64,000 bases of DNA from Vitrella brassicaformis (lineage: Eukaryota > Sar > Vitrellaceae): NCBI GenBank assembly GCA_001179505.1, contig CDMY01000200.1, forward strand, positions 98,411 to 162,410, given 5' to 3'. This document shows, in pieces, positions 1 through 11,201 of this stretch (positions are counted from its first letter, which is position 1; each line of letters opens with the position of its first letter). The notes below the pieces were generated by a model. It made no database searches. It was given only the letters and a program-made list of their open reading frames with translations, and was not told where the DNA came from. The position numbers were made by a program, and so were the translations under genes.

Positions 1-213
1 GTCACCTCGGGCAACTTCGCCGGCTTCGGCGCCACGACCATCACAGTGAATGAGCACATGACGGTCGAGAAGGTCAAGACCATCGTCTACTCCAAGTGGG
101 GCATTATGGCGCGATACCTCAGGTGTGTCGGCGGCAGATGTCTCATGGACGACGACGCAACAATGGCTCACTGCCAGGTGTGGAAGGAAAGCACCGTAAA
201 GGTGTATCTGTAG
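1..213 (+). CDS. Ubiquitin-like domain protein, 3' fragment
   Basis: Frame 1 is open from base 1 and stops with TAG at 211-213, giving the last 70 residues of a protein whose start lies outside the window. The segment TVEKVKTIVYSKWGI lines up with the ubiquitin segment TVENVKAKIQDKEGI, and the ending QVWKESTVKVYL with ubiquitin IQKESTLHLVL. The fold is therefore probably beta-grasp. The normal ubiquitin C-terminal Gly-Gly is absent because the protein stops right after the last strand, so it is unlikely to be a conjugated modifier. It is more likely a ubiquitin-like domain closing a larger protein. The internal residues between the two matching blocks are divergent. Confidence 0.6.
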   Translation, partial: VTSGNFAGFGATTITVNEHMTVEKVKTIVYSKWGIMARYLRCVGGRCLMDDDATMAHCQVWKESTVKVYL

Positions 214-402
214 CCACCCTTGGCGAGGAGAGGAGAGAGGGGAGAGGGGGAGGGACCGGAGGGACGGGAGGGTGAATTCGCATGACTGCTGCATTGCATG
301 CATGTGTCCATATGTATGTATGACATGCATGATGGTTCTGTATACGAACAGCCATGGTTCTATATAACGGAATGCCATCAAACTCGTCGTTGATGGACTG
401 TT

Positions 403-760
403 GATGACTGGGTCCGGAAGGGTGGGTGGTCATGCGCCCCTCACAGAGATAGAAGGGGCGGGGTGGGGCGGGGCTGTGTGTGTGTGGGCGGCAGCGAAGA
501 GAGATAGACAGCGGCCCCTTTTCCATTTCAGCTGGTGTTCCAGTGACTGAGCAAGAGGGGATTCGAGTGAGTGGGGGGCTGGGTACTCAGCCCCCCACTC
601 AGGGGTTGGATGGACTGCTGATGGATAGACGGACGGGCAGACACACTGCACTGATCACACAGGGGGCCTGGTGGGGAGACAGACGGGAACAGTGAATAGC
701 AGTGAATTCAAAGTGGGGATTGTTGTCAGGAACAGGATATACCAACCACTTGTCCACTGG
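403..760. repeat. Direct repeat, copy 1
   Basis: This stretch, from TGATGACTGGGTCCGGAAGG to ATACCAACCACTTGTCCAC, recurs at 2069-2444 in the same orientation with small insertions and substitutions. Both ends match at sharp points. It contains no convincing coding exon. Bases 214-402 between the preceding stop codon and this repeat are plain intergenic sequence. The repeat sits directly upstream of the first visible exon of the SBP2-like gene. Confidence 0.85.
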
Positions 761-763
761 GAG

Positions 764-1992
764 GGTGGCAGGGAGCCCAACCACTGGCCGAGGGACGACC
801 TGCGGCTGCACATGTGGGAGAACGACGGGGCATGGTGAGTGAGTGGGGGTGGAAGGGCTGGCAGGGATGGCATGGCAGGGAGGAGGCGAACAGACAGCGG
901 GCATGTCCTTGTGTGTGTGGTGTGTGGTGTGTGCAGGATGTCTGCTGCTAACGAGATGTGTTATGTGTCGGAGCCAGAGCCTGACACCACTGTGCGGGTG
1001 CACCAACACCGACACACAGACACACATGGACGCACACAGAGAGACATATGTCATGTCTTTCGTGTCTCGTGCCTCATGTCCCGTTCGTTCAGCGTGGGAG
1101 TGGAGGCCGCTTCTTCTCGCACAGGATATGCTACCACCGCCGATCCTTCATGCACCACGTACGGGCCACCAGCATCGAAATGCCCAAAGGATCATCTGTC
1201 TGTCTGTCTGTTGACTGATGGATGGCCATGAGTGCAGGCCGTGAGTGCTGATCTGGACGATGCCGTGGCCCATTTCCTTGGGGACGTGCGCAAGCTCGAG
1301 TGCCGGTCCAGGTTGACAGACCTGCCGCCCAGCAGACCCTCCACACCCACAGTAACTAAACCACCACAAGAAAGCCCCGACACGTTCATCCGTCTCTGTA
1401 TTTTTTTCTTTCTTCTGTCGTAGTCTGAGGGTGCCTCCTCATCTGCATCAGCGTCAGCAGCGGCAGTGTCTGCGAGGGATCGGCGTGTGGCCCTGACTGG
1501 CCTGCGCGAGGTGTCCCGTGCCCTAGCCATGGGGCGGCTCAAGGTCATTCTGGTGGCACCGAACATCGAAGAAATCACCAGCCTAGGTCAGTCAAGGGGG
1601 TAAAGGGGACCACATGGTGCGCAAGAGTGTGCATTGATCATGTACAGGCGGGCTGGAGGACCGTGTCAAGTGTCTGATGATGGGGGCCGCTAAGAAGGAG
1701 GTGCCTGTCATATTCGCACTCAGCAGGTAGAAGGGCGAGAGGATCACGCACACACACACACACCGTGCTGTTTGTGTTGTGCTGCTGACAGGGCCCAGCT
1801 GGGTCGTGCGCTAGGGAAGAACATGAGGGTGAGCCTCGTGGGAGTGCAATCCATCCACAGGTGTGCAGACACGTACAAACAGGTGACTGACTGACACGAA
1901 AGAGAGAGACACGGAGACGCTTGTTGACATGCGACACCCTGAGTGAGTGAGTCGGTTTGCAGATGATAGATACGTGGCTGCAGCACAAGTGA
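764..1992 (+). CDS. SBP2: SECIS-binding protein 2-like, L7Ae RNA-binding domain
   Basis: SBP2 binds the SECIS element of selenoprotein mRNAs and recruits the selenocysteine elongation factor to recode UGA. The readable exons end with a typical L7Ae/SBP2 core: RVALTGLREVSRALAMGRLK, then VILVAPNIEEITS, GGLEDRVKCLM, EVPVIFALSR, AQLGRALGKNMRVSLVGVQS and a final MIDTWLQHK before TGA at 1990-1992. The order and spacing follow human SECISBP2 (GLREV..LK, GGLDD, VPFVFAL, LGR..N, VSVVGI). The preceding exon at about 1237-1350 carries LDDAVAHFLGDVRKLE, matching the helix that precedes the core in SBP2. Introns have GT-AG ends and TG-rich interiors. The start codon and the first one or two exons (764-1200) are not resolved. 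Other L7Ae proteins (NHP2, eL30) are shorter and lack the GLREV segment. Confidence 0.8.
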
Positions 1993-2068
1993 GGTGAGCG
2001 GCACTCAAGACTGATCTCTCTCTCTCTCTGCGCTGTAAACAAAACAAGACGCCAAGCGACGATGCGTG

Positions 2069-2444
2069 TGATGACTGGGTCCGGAAGGGTGGGTGGTCAT
2101 GCCCCTCACAAAGATAGATAGATAGAGGGGGCGGCGGGTCGGGGTGGGGCGGGGCTGTGTGTGTGGGCGGCAGCAAAGAAGACGAGATATAGATAGCGGC
2201 CCTTTCCATTTCAGCTGGTGTTCCAGTGACTGAGCAACAGGGGAGTCGAGTGGGTGAGTGGGTACATTGAGGGATTGAGGGGTTGATGGACTGCTGATGG
2301 ATAGACGGACAGACAGACAGACAGACAGACACACTGCACTGATCACACGGGGGTCATGGTGGGGCGGGAGACAGACGGGAAGAGTGAATTCAATTCAAAG
2401 TGGGGATGTTCTCAGGAACAGGATATACCAACCACTTGTCCACA
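2069..2444. repeat. Direct repeat, copy 2, followed by a CA microsatellite
   Basis: Second copy of the repeat at 403-760, same strand, about 1.67 kb downstream, just after the SBP2-like stop codon. It differs by a GATA-rich expansion near 2112 and a CAGA expansion near 2311. Immediately after its end a (CA)n tract runs to about 2480. The rest of 1993-2617 shows no coding exon. Confidence 0.85.
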
Positions 2445-2617
2445 CACGCACACACACACACACACGCACGCACACACGCGTGACACAATCCATTCACACA
2501 AGGACAAAACACAACAGGGCGGGCCGACAGCCGACAGATAACGATCTATCCATCCAACACTCTATGCCCCCCTACCTGCCTGCCTGCCTGCCACCCAAAC
2601 CTGTCCATGTGTGCATC

Positions 2618-4934
2618 TCAGGTCATCCCCAGCCGTCTGAATGTCTCCCTGCCGTCCCGGCCCTTGTCGACCCACCCCACCGCCCCCCACTCGACGGCAG
2701 GCACATCCGTCGTGAAGCCGTTGTCGATCTCCCCCACCAGCCCCCACTTGGCGGCCTCGTCCAGGATGGCCCGCTGCACCACCTCACGCAACTCCATCTT
2801 GCGGCCACCCACACCGCCCACCACAAAGCACTGCAGCTGCGGCACCGTCACCTTGAGTCGCTTGTCGCCCTGCTGCTCATACCTCGTTCCGCCCACCACC
2901 TCCCTGTTGCTGCTGGCCTGGTACACTGCCGACTTGACAAAGTGCTCCGCTGCCGCACACACACGGCGGGCCATGTCGCTGTGCCGCACACGGATGGCCT
3001 CACTGATGGCCTTCTGGGCGGCATCCATGTCGAAGAGGTATGACGCGATGCGCCAGCCGAAGATGGCGGCCTCCTGCGGGCCGACGGCCAGCCGGGGGGT
3101 CAGGAGGGCCGCGAGGGAGCGGTGGGGGGCGAGGGCGGCGTTGACGGCCGACATGACGGGGGGACCGAGCTCGTTGAGCACCGTGGCGTACTCGGTCAGC
3201 ACCAGCCGGCGGTGGCGGCGGTCCCTGTGTGTGGCACTGGGGATGCTGCTGATGTCGCCTCCCACCCGCAGCAGCGAATGGATGATCCGCTTGTACTTGT
3301 CACTCTCGGCGCGACACTCCTCCCTGATGGCCCAACCACTGTAGTCATCAAGCTCTCTGGCAGCCCAGGCGAGGGGCGTCTCGCCGCGGCTGTCCCGTCT
3401 GTTGATGTCGTCAGCGGCGGGCAGCTTGCGGCAGAGGTAGCCGGCCACCTTGGGAGAGCCATACCATGCCGCGTAGTGCAGTGGCGTCCATTCACCGCCG
3501 TCGTCTGCCGTCATGTCGGCCCCGTTCGCCGTGGTGAGATCCAGGTAGCTGTCGATGAAGGACTGGGGGTAGTGGCCCAGTGCGTTGATGGCTGCCGTGT
3601 CCACCAGGCTGTTGCCGTTGTCGTCTCGTTCGGTGGCGAGGGTGTGGTCTCGTTGGATGAGTTGCTCATACATCGACATGAGCCGCTGCAGATACTCGGG
3701 GGGAGGCTGACGCAGGGGACGGGACAGCTCCATCACCATGTATGGGCCTGGTGGGCGCAGGTCGATTCCGGGCCGCTCTATCAGCAGCTCGAAGGCCTTC
3801 TGATTGCCGCATGCAATCGCCAAGTGGACGGGCGTCTGTTCGGTCTCGTCGGCTGCCGCATTGGGGTTGGCTGCTCCGTCGAGGAGTGTGGTGAGGACGG
3901 CCGACTGCAGCTCGTCAGACGACCAGTGGGGCAGGGCGACGGGACGGCGATCATCATTGTCGCCTTGGGCTAGGATGGTCTCGGCGGTGTAGTCCGACTT
4001 GTTGTCAATGGCGAGGGACAACAGGGGGTAGCCGTAGACAGCACCACTGCCCCTGCCCAGCCAGGGGATGATATCCGGGTCGGCGCCCTGCTTGATGAGG
4101 TCGGTCGCGTGCTGGGGGCTGGTGATGGTGCGGCCGATGACGCCCAATGCCAGCTGCCTGGTGGCCTCGTTGGTGCCGCGGGGGAAGCGGGCCTCGAGCT
4201 CATCGGGTCTCCAACAGCCGTCAGGAACAGTCACGCCAGAGGCCGCCACTATTGGATGGCCTGCAACACACACACAGCCACCACACGACACACACAGTGA
4301 AGGAATGTGTGTGCGGATCACATTCCTTCCCGTCTGTCTGTCTGTCTCTTTGGCGTACCGTCCTCCTCATAGCCGCCGCCGTCGCCCAGCCCACCGTCGT
4401 CATCACTGTCGTCCTGCACACCGTCCTGCCACAACAAAGAGAAAAGAGTGAGGAAAACTGCTGACGCTCGTCGGATGGGGCGGCTGGTGCTGTCAATGAG
4501 TGACTTACCGATTCGGATTCGCTATCAGCTGCCGCCTGTGGACCTTCTTCCTCCTCCGCCATCTCGCCGTCCTCCTCCTCGGCCATCTCGCCGTCCTCCT
4601 CCTCTCGCAACAAATCTGAAACGAAGACATACTAACACATTCGTCAGCAAAGCGAAAATGAGTGTGCCACTGGTGTGTTGATCAGTCTGTGTGGCGTGCT
4701 GTTGACTCACCACTGGCAGCGTCATTGTCGTCTTGCCCGTCTGGCTGCCCGCCGCCATTGTTATCCTCCTCAGCCACATCGTCTGCACACACCATCGAAG
4801 ACACACACACACGTGTGGCGCTGATGCTGTGTGTTTGATGTGTCACATTCATCTGTGTGTGGCGTACCCGCATCGCCATCGTCACCGTCCGCCACGGCAG
4901 CGGAGGCCATGTGGCTGTCGTGACCGTCGGACAT
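2618..4934 (-). CDS. Ankyrin-repeat family protein, copy A
   Basis: Five exons assemble without a frame conflict: 4868-4934, 4711-4782, 4509-4615, 4359-4425 and 2618-4260, giving 651 residues. Residues 1-105 are acidic and low-complexity, with an EEDGEM unit repeated. The large exon holds ankyrin repeats: ANPNAAADETEQTPVHLAIA, then NGADMTADDGGEWTPLHYAA followed by KVAGYLCRKLPA, and VGGDISSIP. A C-terminal region of about 200 residues follows (LTEYATVLNELGPPVM, IFGWRIASYLFDMDAAQ, CFVVGGVGGRKMELREVV), which I cannot assign to a known domain. No signal peptide or membrane span is seen, so an intracellular binding protein is likely. Start chosen at the ATG of MSDGHDSHMAS, conserved in copies B-D. 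The variant segment before the C-terminal core is the EQQGDKRLKVTVP type. Confidence 0.85.
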
Positions 4935-5354
4935 CTCACTAAAACAGACACCAACAGCTGCACCGACCACACACACACAGAGGCGACAAGAGATGGGCAG
5001 ACACCTGCTGCATGTGTCGTGTGTGTGCTCGCCCACCTAGCTATGAGTCAAATGGTACAAAGGCGCTCAATGAGTCCGCCCCGTCACCAAGGCCGACCTG
5101 CACAACACGACACCGACACACAAAGGCTGCAACTCACCTGACGACTACTGGTGAACGAATCGCATGAGCGCGTACCGTCGGATGCCCAATCACACACGCA
5201 GATACACCAGCTACTAGGGTCAGCTAGGGTTTGGGGTTCTGGGTTTTCTAACCCTTAAACCCCGCGGCTCGCCAAGCTGCCCTGCTTAACGTAGAATTCC
5301 CACCAGCGTTGTCATCGCACGGCTTGAGTGAGTGTTCACTCTGCTCTGTTGACC
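4935..5354. promoter_or_regulatory. Shared 5' region between ankyrin copy A and KIN17
   Basis: Divergent intergenic region. Bases 5036-5180 contain the conserved 5' module of the ankyrin family, including (on the minus strand) ACCATTTGACTCATAGCTAG. Bases 5215-5263, closer to the KIN17 start, hold several degenerate TTTAGGG/CCCTAAA telomere-like motifs (TAGGGTTTGGGG, CTAACCCTTAAACCCC). These resemble the telo-box of plant promoters. A promoter role is inferred from position only. Confidence 0.5.
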
Positions 5355-7618
5355 ATGCCGCGTGCTGAGGCGGGGACGCCCAAATGGTTGGCCAACAAGA
5401 TGAAGGCCAAGGGCCTTCAGAAGCTCCGCTGGTACTGCCAGATGTGCCAGAAGCAATGCCGAGACGAAAACGGATTCAAGGTGGGAAGGGGAAGTGCACA
5501 CGCAGCCACGCAACGAGTGTCGACGACTGTCCTGTCCCTCTTCCTGTGTGTGTGGTCGTGTTCAGTGTCATCGCATGTCGGAGGGCCACCAGCGTATGAT
5601 GCAGACGTTCATCCAGTCGCCCGGCAAGTTCCTCGACGCCTTCTCCCGCGAATTCGAGGAGGGCTTCATGAAGCTCATGCGCACCAAGTCAGCGACGAGA
5701 TGTCCCTACACTCACGCATCAACACGGGACCAAAGGCATCTGTTGTGTCGTCTCTGTGTGTCGTGTGTGGCGCTGCAGGTACTCCCGGCAGCGTGTGCTT
5801 GCCAACACGGTGTACTGCGAGTTCATCTCTGATAAGAACCACATCCACATGAACTCCACTATATGGGTCACCCTCTCGGGGTTCTGTCAGGTAGGATAGG
5901 AACACCCCAAACCACACACTACACTACACGACGAGAAGCGAGCACATCTGGAGACCATAGCGCCTTTCTGCCTGTGTGTGTGTGTGTGTGATGCAGTATT
6001 TGGGCCGCACGGGCAAGTGCAAGATTGACCACACGGAGAAGGGCTGGTACGTCGAATACATCGACCAGGAAAAAATCAAGAGAGAGGTGCGCACACACAC
6101 TCTCTGCCAAGGGACACGACACGCCGCCGAACAGCCATTCAGCCATTCATTCTCTATGTGTGTGTTGTGGTGTGTCATCTTTCACAGCAAGAGTTGGAGG
6201 CCAAGCGTGCTTACGAGTTGACTGAGGAGGAGCGCCAGAAGGCCGAGATCGCCGAACGGGTCGAGAAGGCACAGGCCGCCGGGCTGTACAGGGAAGCGGT
6301 AGGGCACCGCAGCCACAGCCACCACCCCCCAGCACACCGTTCACGCGTCGTGTGCTGTACCTGGTTGTTGTTCAGGAGTACACAGAGCTGATGCGGGAGG
6401 ATCCCGACGAGAAGATCGCCTTCAAGGTGAGCTGAGGCTGAGTGTAGCGGACCATACTTGTCTGTCGGTCGACAGTGCTCACACACGGTCCTTGTTCGTT
6501 CATCAGATGCCCGAGGTGCGTCTCAAGGCCGAGAAGACAGAGGAGGGGGAGGAAGGCGCCCCCGGCCCCTCCAAGCCCAGGAACCTCTTTGCCGAGCTCG
6601 CCAAGCAGAGACGCGCAGAGAAGGCGCAGAACAACGGGACGGTGGGGGCCAGTAGCAATGCCAATGGCCATGGGGAGGGGATTGTGGACGTTAGCGGGCC
6701 CGACGCGTCCGCATCTGCATCCGCATCGGCCTCGTTTAGCGGTCAGCTGGATAGGAGGGCCGATGAGAAGGACAAACGGAAGGTGAGAAGAGGGAGGGAG
6801 GATTCAAGTGAGAGGAGAGGACGCGATCTGAATCTCACCTCACACTGTCTGTGTGTGTGTGCGTGTGTGTGATGCAGTTGTCGGCGTTGGAGCGTCTGCG
6901 TTTGGAAAACGAGGAGCGGAAGCTCAAGAAGGTCAAGACAGAGACCAACAGCACACCCACACCTGCACCTGCTCCCGCATCCGCTGTCAAGCAGGAAGAC
7001 GTAGAAGAGGAGACGTAAGGGCACAACAGCAGAAACCGGCTACAAGCATGCAGCCATGCTCATGGCACGTGTGTGTATCTGTGTGTGTCAGTTGGTTGAG
7101 TGAGGGTCTGGTTGTCAAGGTGGTGCTCAAGGACTTGGCGGGCGGCAAGTACTACAAGAAGAAGGGCAAAGTCACCAATGTCCCCAAGCCGTAAGCCCAA
7201 TCAATCCCCCACAGCATGACGTACCTACCGCACATATACGTCGACGGCTCACCTACACCCCCTGTGTGTGGCACTGCTCAGCTTCACGGGCGACATCCGC
7301 ATGCTCGACTCTGGCGACGTCCTCCGCCTCGACGAGACCCACCTCGAGACCGTCATACCGGTACAAACACACAGCCCGCACCCACACAGACCGACCCGAC
7401 TCCTCGCGAAATCGATCGCCCTTGTGTTGTGTTGCTCGCTGCGTGTGTGTCAGAATGTTGGTGGGCGCGTGCGCATCGTCAAGGGTGTGCACAGGGGCGA
7501 GGAGGGTGTGCTCAAGGCCGTCCACCTGGAGCAGTTTTGCGCGACGGTCGAGACGGCCGCCGGGGTGCGGGAGGGCATGCAGTACGAACAGGTCTGCAAA
7601 CTCATGGCCGACGAGTAG
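5355..7618 (+). CDS. KIN17: KIN17 DNA/RNA-binding protein
   Basis: KIN17 is a nuclear zinc-finger protein linked to replication, DNA repair and the spliceosome. About eleven exons give roughly 460 residues. The start MPRAEAGTPKWLANKMKAKG is diagnostic. It is followed by a C2H2-type finger (WYCQMCQKQC...FKCHRMSEGH) and then the winged-helix block with LANTVYCEFISDKNHIHMNS and TIWVTLSGFCQYLGRTGKCK. A charged middle region follows, with a Ser/Ala repeat near 6710-6735 (SASASASASFSG). The C-terminus carries the tandem SH3/KOW modules: LVVKVVLKDLAGGKYYKKKG and VGGRVRIVKGVHRGEEGVLK. Stop TAG at 7616-7618. The middle Lys/Glu region is longer than in animal orthologs. Two ankyrin-family genes flank it on either side, pointing outward. 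Confidence 0.95.
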
Positions 7619-8368
7619 CGAGGGAAGGGGAGCTGGCTGGTTCGTTGGGGCGTCGGTAGGGAAAGGGAATTTTTCCTCTCTCACTTGCTTGTGAATGTGT
7701 GTGTCCACCGTACGTGGATTGTGAAGTGTGCATATGACTGCCTGACGATGACCGATTGGTTCGATTCAATTGGTTCGTGTCGTGGATGCAGTGAGTGCAT
7801 CTCTCCTTATACACTGTACATGATCAATCAAGTGATCCATCAAACGCTATGATCGCGTGACAGCCCCAAAACCTTCTTGCATCTGGAGTGAATTACGTTT
7901 GTGTCTCTTTGCTCTAACCCACAAACGGGGAGGGGACGCCGCTTCCTCTCGTCCTCCATGCTCTTTCTGCGTGAGCGGGTGTCACAACCACCAGCACTGG
8001 ACAGACAAGTCCATTCATTCATTCATCGCTGTTGACGTTCCTCGTCGGACGGCAGCTGCTGGCGGCAGTGAACTGGCCTACCCTGTCTGACGAGCGAATT
8101 GATCATTGTGAGGCTTAACAGCGTTCACCGACGGTGAGTGCGACGCAATTGGCTCACCACGAGTCACAATGTGGCTTTGCGGCCTTTGTGTGTCGGTGTG
8201 GTGTTCGGCCTTGGTGACGGGGCGGACTTATTGGGCGCCTTTGTACCATTTGACTCATAGCTAGGTGGGCGAGCACACACACGACACATGCAGCAGGTGT
8301 CTGCCCATCTCTTGTCGCCTCTCTGTGTGTGTGTGGTCGGTGCAGCTGTTGGTGTCTGTTTTAGTGAG
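7619..8368 (+). promoter_or_regulatory. KIN17 3' region and 5' module of ankyrin copy B
   Basis: Bases 7619-8090 hold no coding exon that I can support. Bases 8115-8290 carry the family 5' module: a segment reading GACGGTGAGTGCGACGC, then CACGAGTCAC, and the TGTACCATTTGACTCATAGC block at 8242-8261. The same blocks lie upstream of copies A, C and D in their own orientation. A 5'UTR intron ending at the AG near 8344 is possible. Confidence 0.45.
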
Positions 8369-10752
8369 ATGTCTGAGTGTCACGACAGCCACATGGCCTC
8401 GGCTGCCATGGCGGACGGTGACGGTGGCGATGCGGGTACGCCACACACAGATGAATGTGACACATCAAACACACAGCATCAGCGCCACACGTGTGTGTGT
8501 GTCTTCGATGGTGTGCAGACGATGTGGCTGAGGAGGACAACAATGGCGGCGGGCAGCCAGACGGCCAAGACGACAATGACGCTGACAGTGGTGAGTCAAC
8601 AGCACGCCACACAGACTGATCAGCACACCAGCAGCACAATCATGTTCGCGTTGTTGACGAATGTGTTGAAATGTCTTCGTTTCAGATTTGTCGCGAGAGG
8701 AGGACGGCGAGATGGCGGAGGAGGAGGGAGAAGGTCCACAGGCGGCAGCTGATAGCGAATCCGAATCGGTGAGTCACTCATTGACAGCACCAACCGCCCC
8801 ATGCGACGAGCGTCAGCAGTCTTTCTCACTCTTTCTCTTTGTTGTGGCAGGACGGTGTACAGGACGACAGTGATGACGACGGTGGGCCACTGGGCGACGA
8901 CATGGCTGACGACGACAACGACGGCATCGATGACGACGACTATAACGACGACGAAGCCGACCCCTATGAGGACGACGACGGCTATGAGGAGGACGGTACA
9001 CCAGACAGACAGACAGTCAGACGCGAGAGGATGTGATCCTCACACACATTCCTTCACTGTGTGTGCCGTGTGGTGGCTGTGTGTGTGTGTTGCAGGCCAT
9101 CCTGTGCTGGCGGCCACCACGGTTGAGGTGCCTGACGGCTGTGTGGGAGCCAACGACATCGAGGCTCGATTCCCCCTGGGCACCAACGAGGTCACCAAGC
9201 AGCTGGCATTGGGCGTCATCGGCCGTACCATCACCAGCCCCCAGCACGTGACCGACCTCATCGAGCAGGGTGCCGACCCCCATGTGGAGCCTCGACTGCG
9301 GCAGAAGGGCAGCGAGTGGGCTGGCGTTCCCTACTCGCTGGTCCATCTCGCCATCGACAACAGGTCGGGCTACACCGTCCCGACCATCGACGCCGAAGAC
9401 AATGATGATTGCCATTGCCGTCCCGTCGCCCTGCCACAGTGGTCGTCTGACGAGCTGCAGGCGGCCGTCCTGACCGCACTCCTCGACGGAGGAGCCGACC
9501 CCAATGCGGCAGCCGATCGGACCGGGGAGACGCCCCTCCGACTGGCGATTGCATCCGGCAATAAGACGGCATTCGAGCCGCTGATGGGTCGTCAAGACGT
9601 CGACCTGCACGCACAAGTCTTAGACGGCGCAGCAATGGTGATGGAGCTGCCGGTCCCCCTGCGTGACCCTCCTACTAACTTCCAAGAGGTGCTGCTGTCG
9701 ATGTATCGTCAGCTCATCGAACGATACCCCACCATCGCTGCCGAACGACGCTTCGATGAAATGTGCACCTGGCAGCCATACAAGCGGAAGGGCGCTATCC
9801 CCAGCCCTTCATCGACAGCTACCTGGATCTCATCACGGCGAACGGGGCGGACATGACGGCAGCCGACGGCAACGGATGGACGCCACTGCACCGGGCGGCA
9901 GGGTTTGGCTCCCCCCACGTGGCCGACTACCTCTGCCGCAAGCTGCCCGCTGACCAGATCAACAGACGGGACAACTACGGCGACATGCCCCTCGCCACAG
10001 CTGCCAGCAGCCTCGATATGCACACCCAAGAGCTGCAGAACCCGAACACACCCGAGCACATCAGGGAGCGGTATCGCGCCACGATTCCCAACCACAAGCT
10101 GACCATCCGCAGCGTGCTGCGGGCGGGGGCCGACATCAGCACCATCCCCACAGCCACAGAGGGGGACTACCGTGGCCGCCAGCTGGTGCTGACCGAGTAT
10201 GCCGGAGTGCTCAACGAGCTGCCCGCTGCCGTCATGGCGGCCGTCAACGCCGCCCTCGCCCCCCACCGCTCCCTCGCGGCCCTCCTGACCCCCCGGCTGG
10301 CCGTCGGCCCGCAGGAGGCCGCCATCTTCGGCTGGCGCATCGCGTCATACCTCTTCGACATGGATGCCGCCCAGGAGGCCATCAGTGAGGAGGCCGTCGG
10401 TGTGCGGCACAGCGACACGGCAGGGCGTGTGTGTGCGGCAGCCGAGCACTTTGTCAAGTCGGCAGTGTACCAGGCCAGCAGCAACAGGGAGGTGGTGGGC
10501 GGGACGAGGTATGAGCAGCAGAGCGACAAGCGGCTCAAGGTGACGGTGCCGCAGCTGCAGTGCTTTGTGGTGGGCGGTGTGGGTGGCCGCAAGATGGAGT
10601 TGCGTGAGGTGGTGCAGCGGGCCATCCTGGACGAGGCCGCAAAGTGGGGGCTGGTGGGGGACATCGACAACGGCTTCAGCAAGGATGTGGCTGCGGTGAT
10701 GTGGGGGGCGGTGGGGTGGGTCGACAAGGGGCGGGACGGGAGGCAGACATAG
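8369..10752 (+). pseudogene. Ankyrin-repeat family protein, copy B, frameshifted
   Basis: Exons 8369-8435, 8519-8590, 8686-8768, 8851-8995 and 9096-10752 match the five-exon family structure. Exon 4 is expanded with Asp codons (DDMADDDNDGIDDDDYNDDE). The reading frame breaks near 9757-9763: paralogs read NLVHRAA here, while this copy reads MCTWQPYK unless one base is restored before GTGCACCTGGCAGCC. Downstream the open frame (VHLAAIQAEGRYPQPF) runs normally through NGADMTAADGNGWTPLHRAA and the C-terminal domain. The end is also altered: paralogs end GRETF plus about six residues, whereas here GRQT is followed directly by TAG at 10750-10752. Two separate lesions favour a young pseudogene, but a single-base assembly error at the first site is possible. 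Confidence 0.75.
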
Positions 10753-11201
10753 ACAGCTAAGGATGACATGAGACAGGCAAACAGATAGATGAGGGCGGGC
10801 AGGCTGAGAGATTTCGATGTGTGTATGCGTGGCTGTTGCTCTTTGATCGATTGCTTCTGCTTCCTGCCTGCCGGTCCCTGATGTGTGTCACCGGTGTATC
10901 AGGGAGGCAGACAGGCAGATGGGATGGGTGGAGAGATGTCATTGCTTACCTGCTGCCTGCATTTTTATCCTGACGTGTTGGTCTTGCATGTCGCTTCGTC
11001 CTTGCCCGTGAGTAAGTGCGGGAGACACGAAGCAAGCAGAGACTTGATGTATTGTCCCTTAAACTTCTTTGTATTCAAACGCACACCAATGTCAATCAGA
11101 CATCACACGCGCTCTTCCTGTCTAGGAGGCCCAAGAAGCACAAATCTTCATCATTTTGGGCCCACTCACACATAGCTACTTCAACAACACTAAGAGACAT
11201 A
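10753..11201. other. Intergenic region between convergent genes
   Basis: Lies between the end of ankyrin copy B and the stop codon of the sugar transporter on the opposite strand. I see no coding exon, RNA gene or strong repeat. A/T-rich stretches around 11060-11200 could hold polyadenylation signals for both genes. Confidence 0.4.

Noticed and set aside
143-1054. Several overlapping minus-strand open frames rich in His, Thr, Pro and Cys
   Set aside because: They follow TG/CA simple repeats and the direct repeat, lie opposite real SBP2 exons, and show no domain.
5215-5263. Internal telomere or chromosome-end remnant
   Set aside because: The motifs are few and degenerate, not a tandem telomere array; a promoter motif is more likely.
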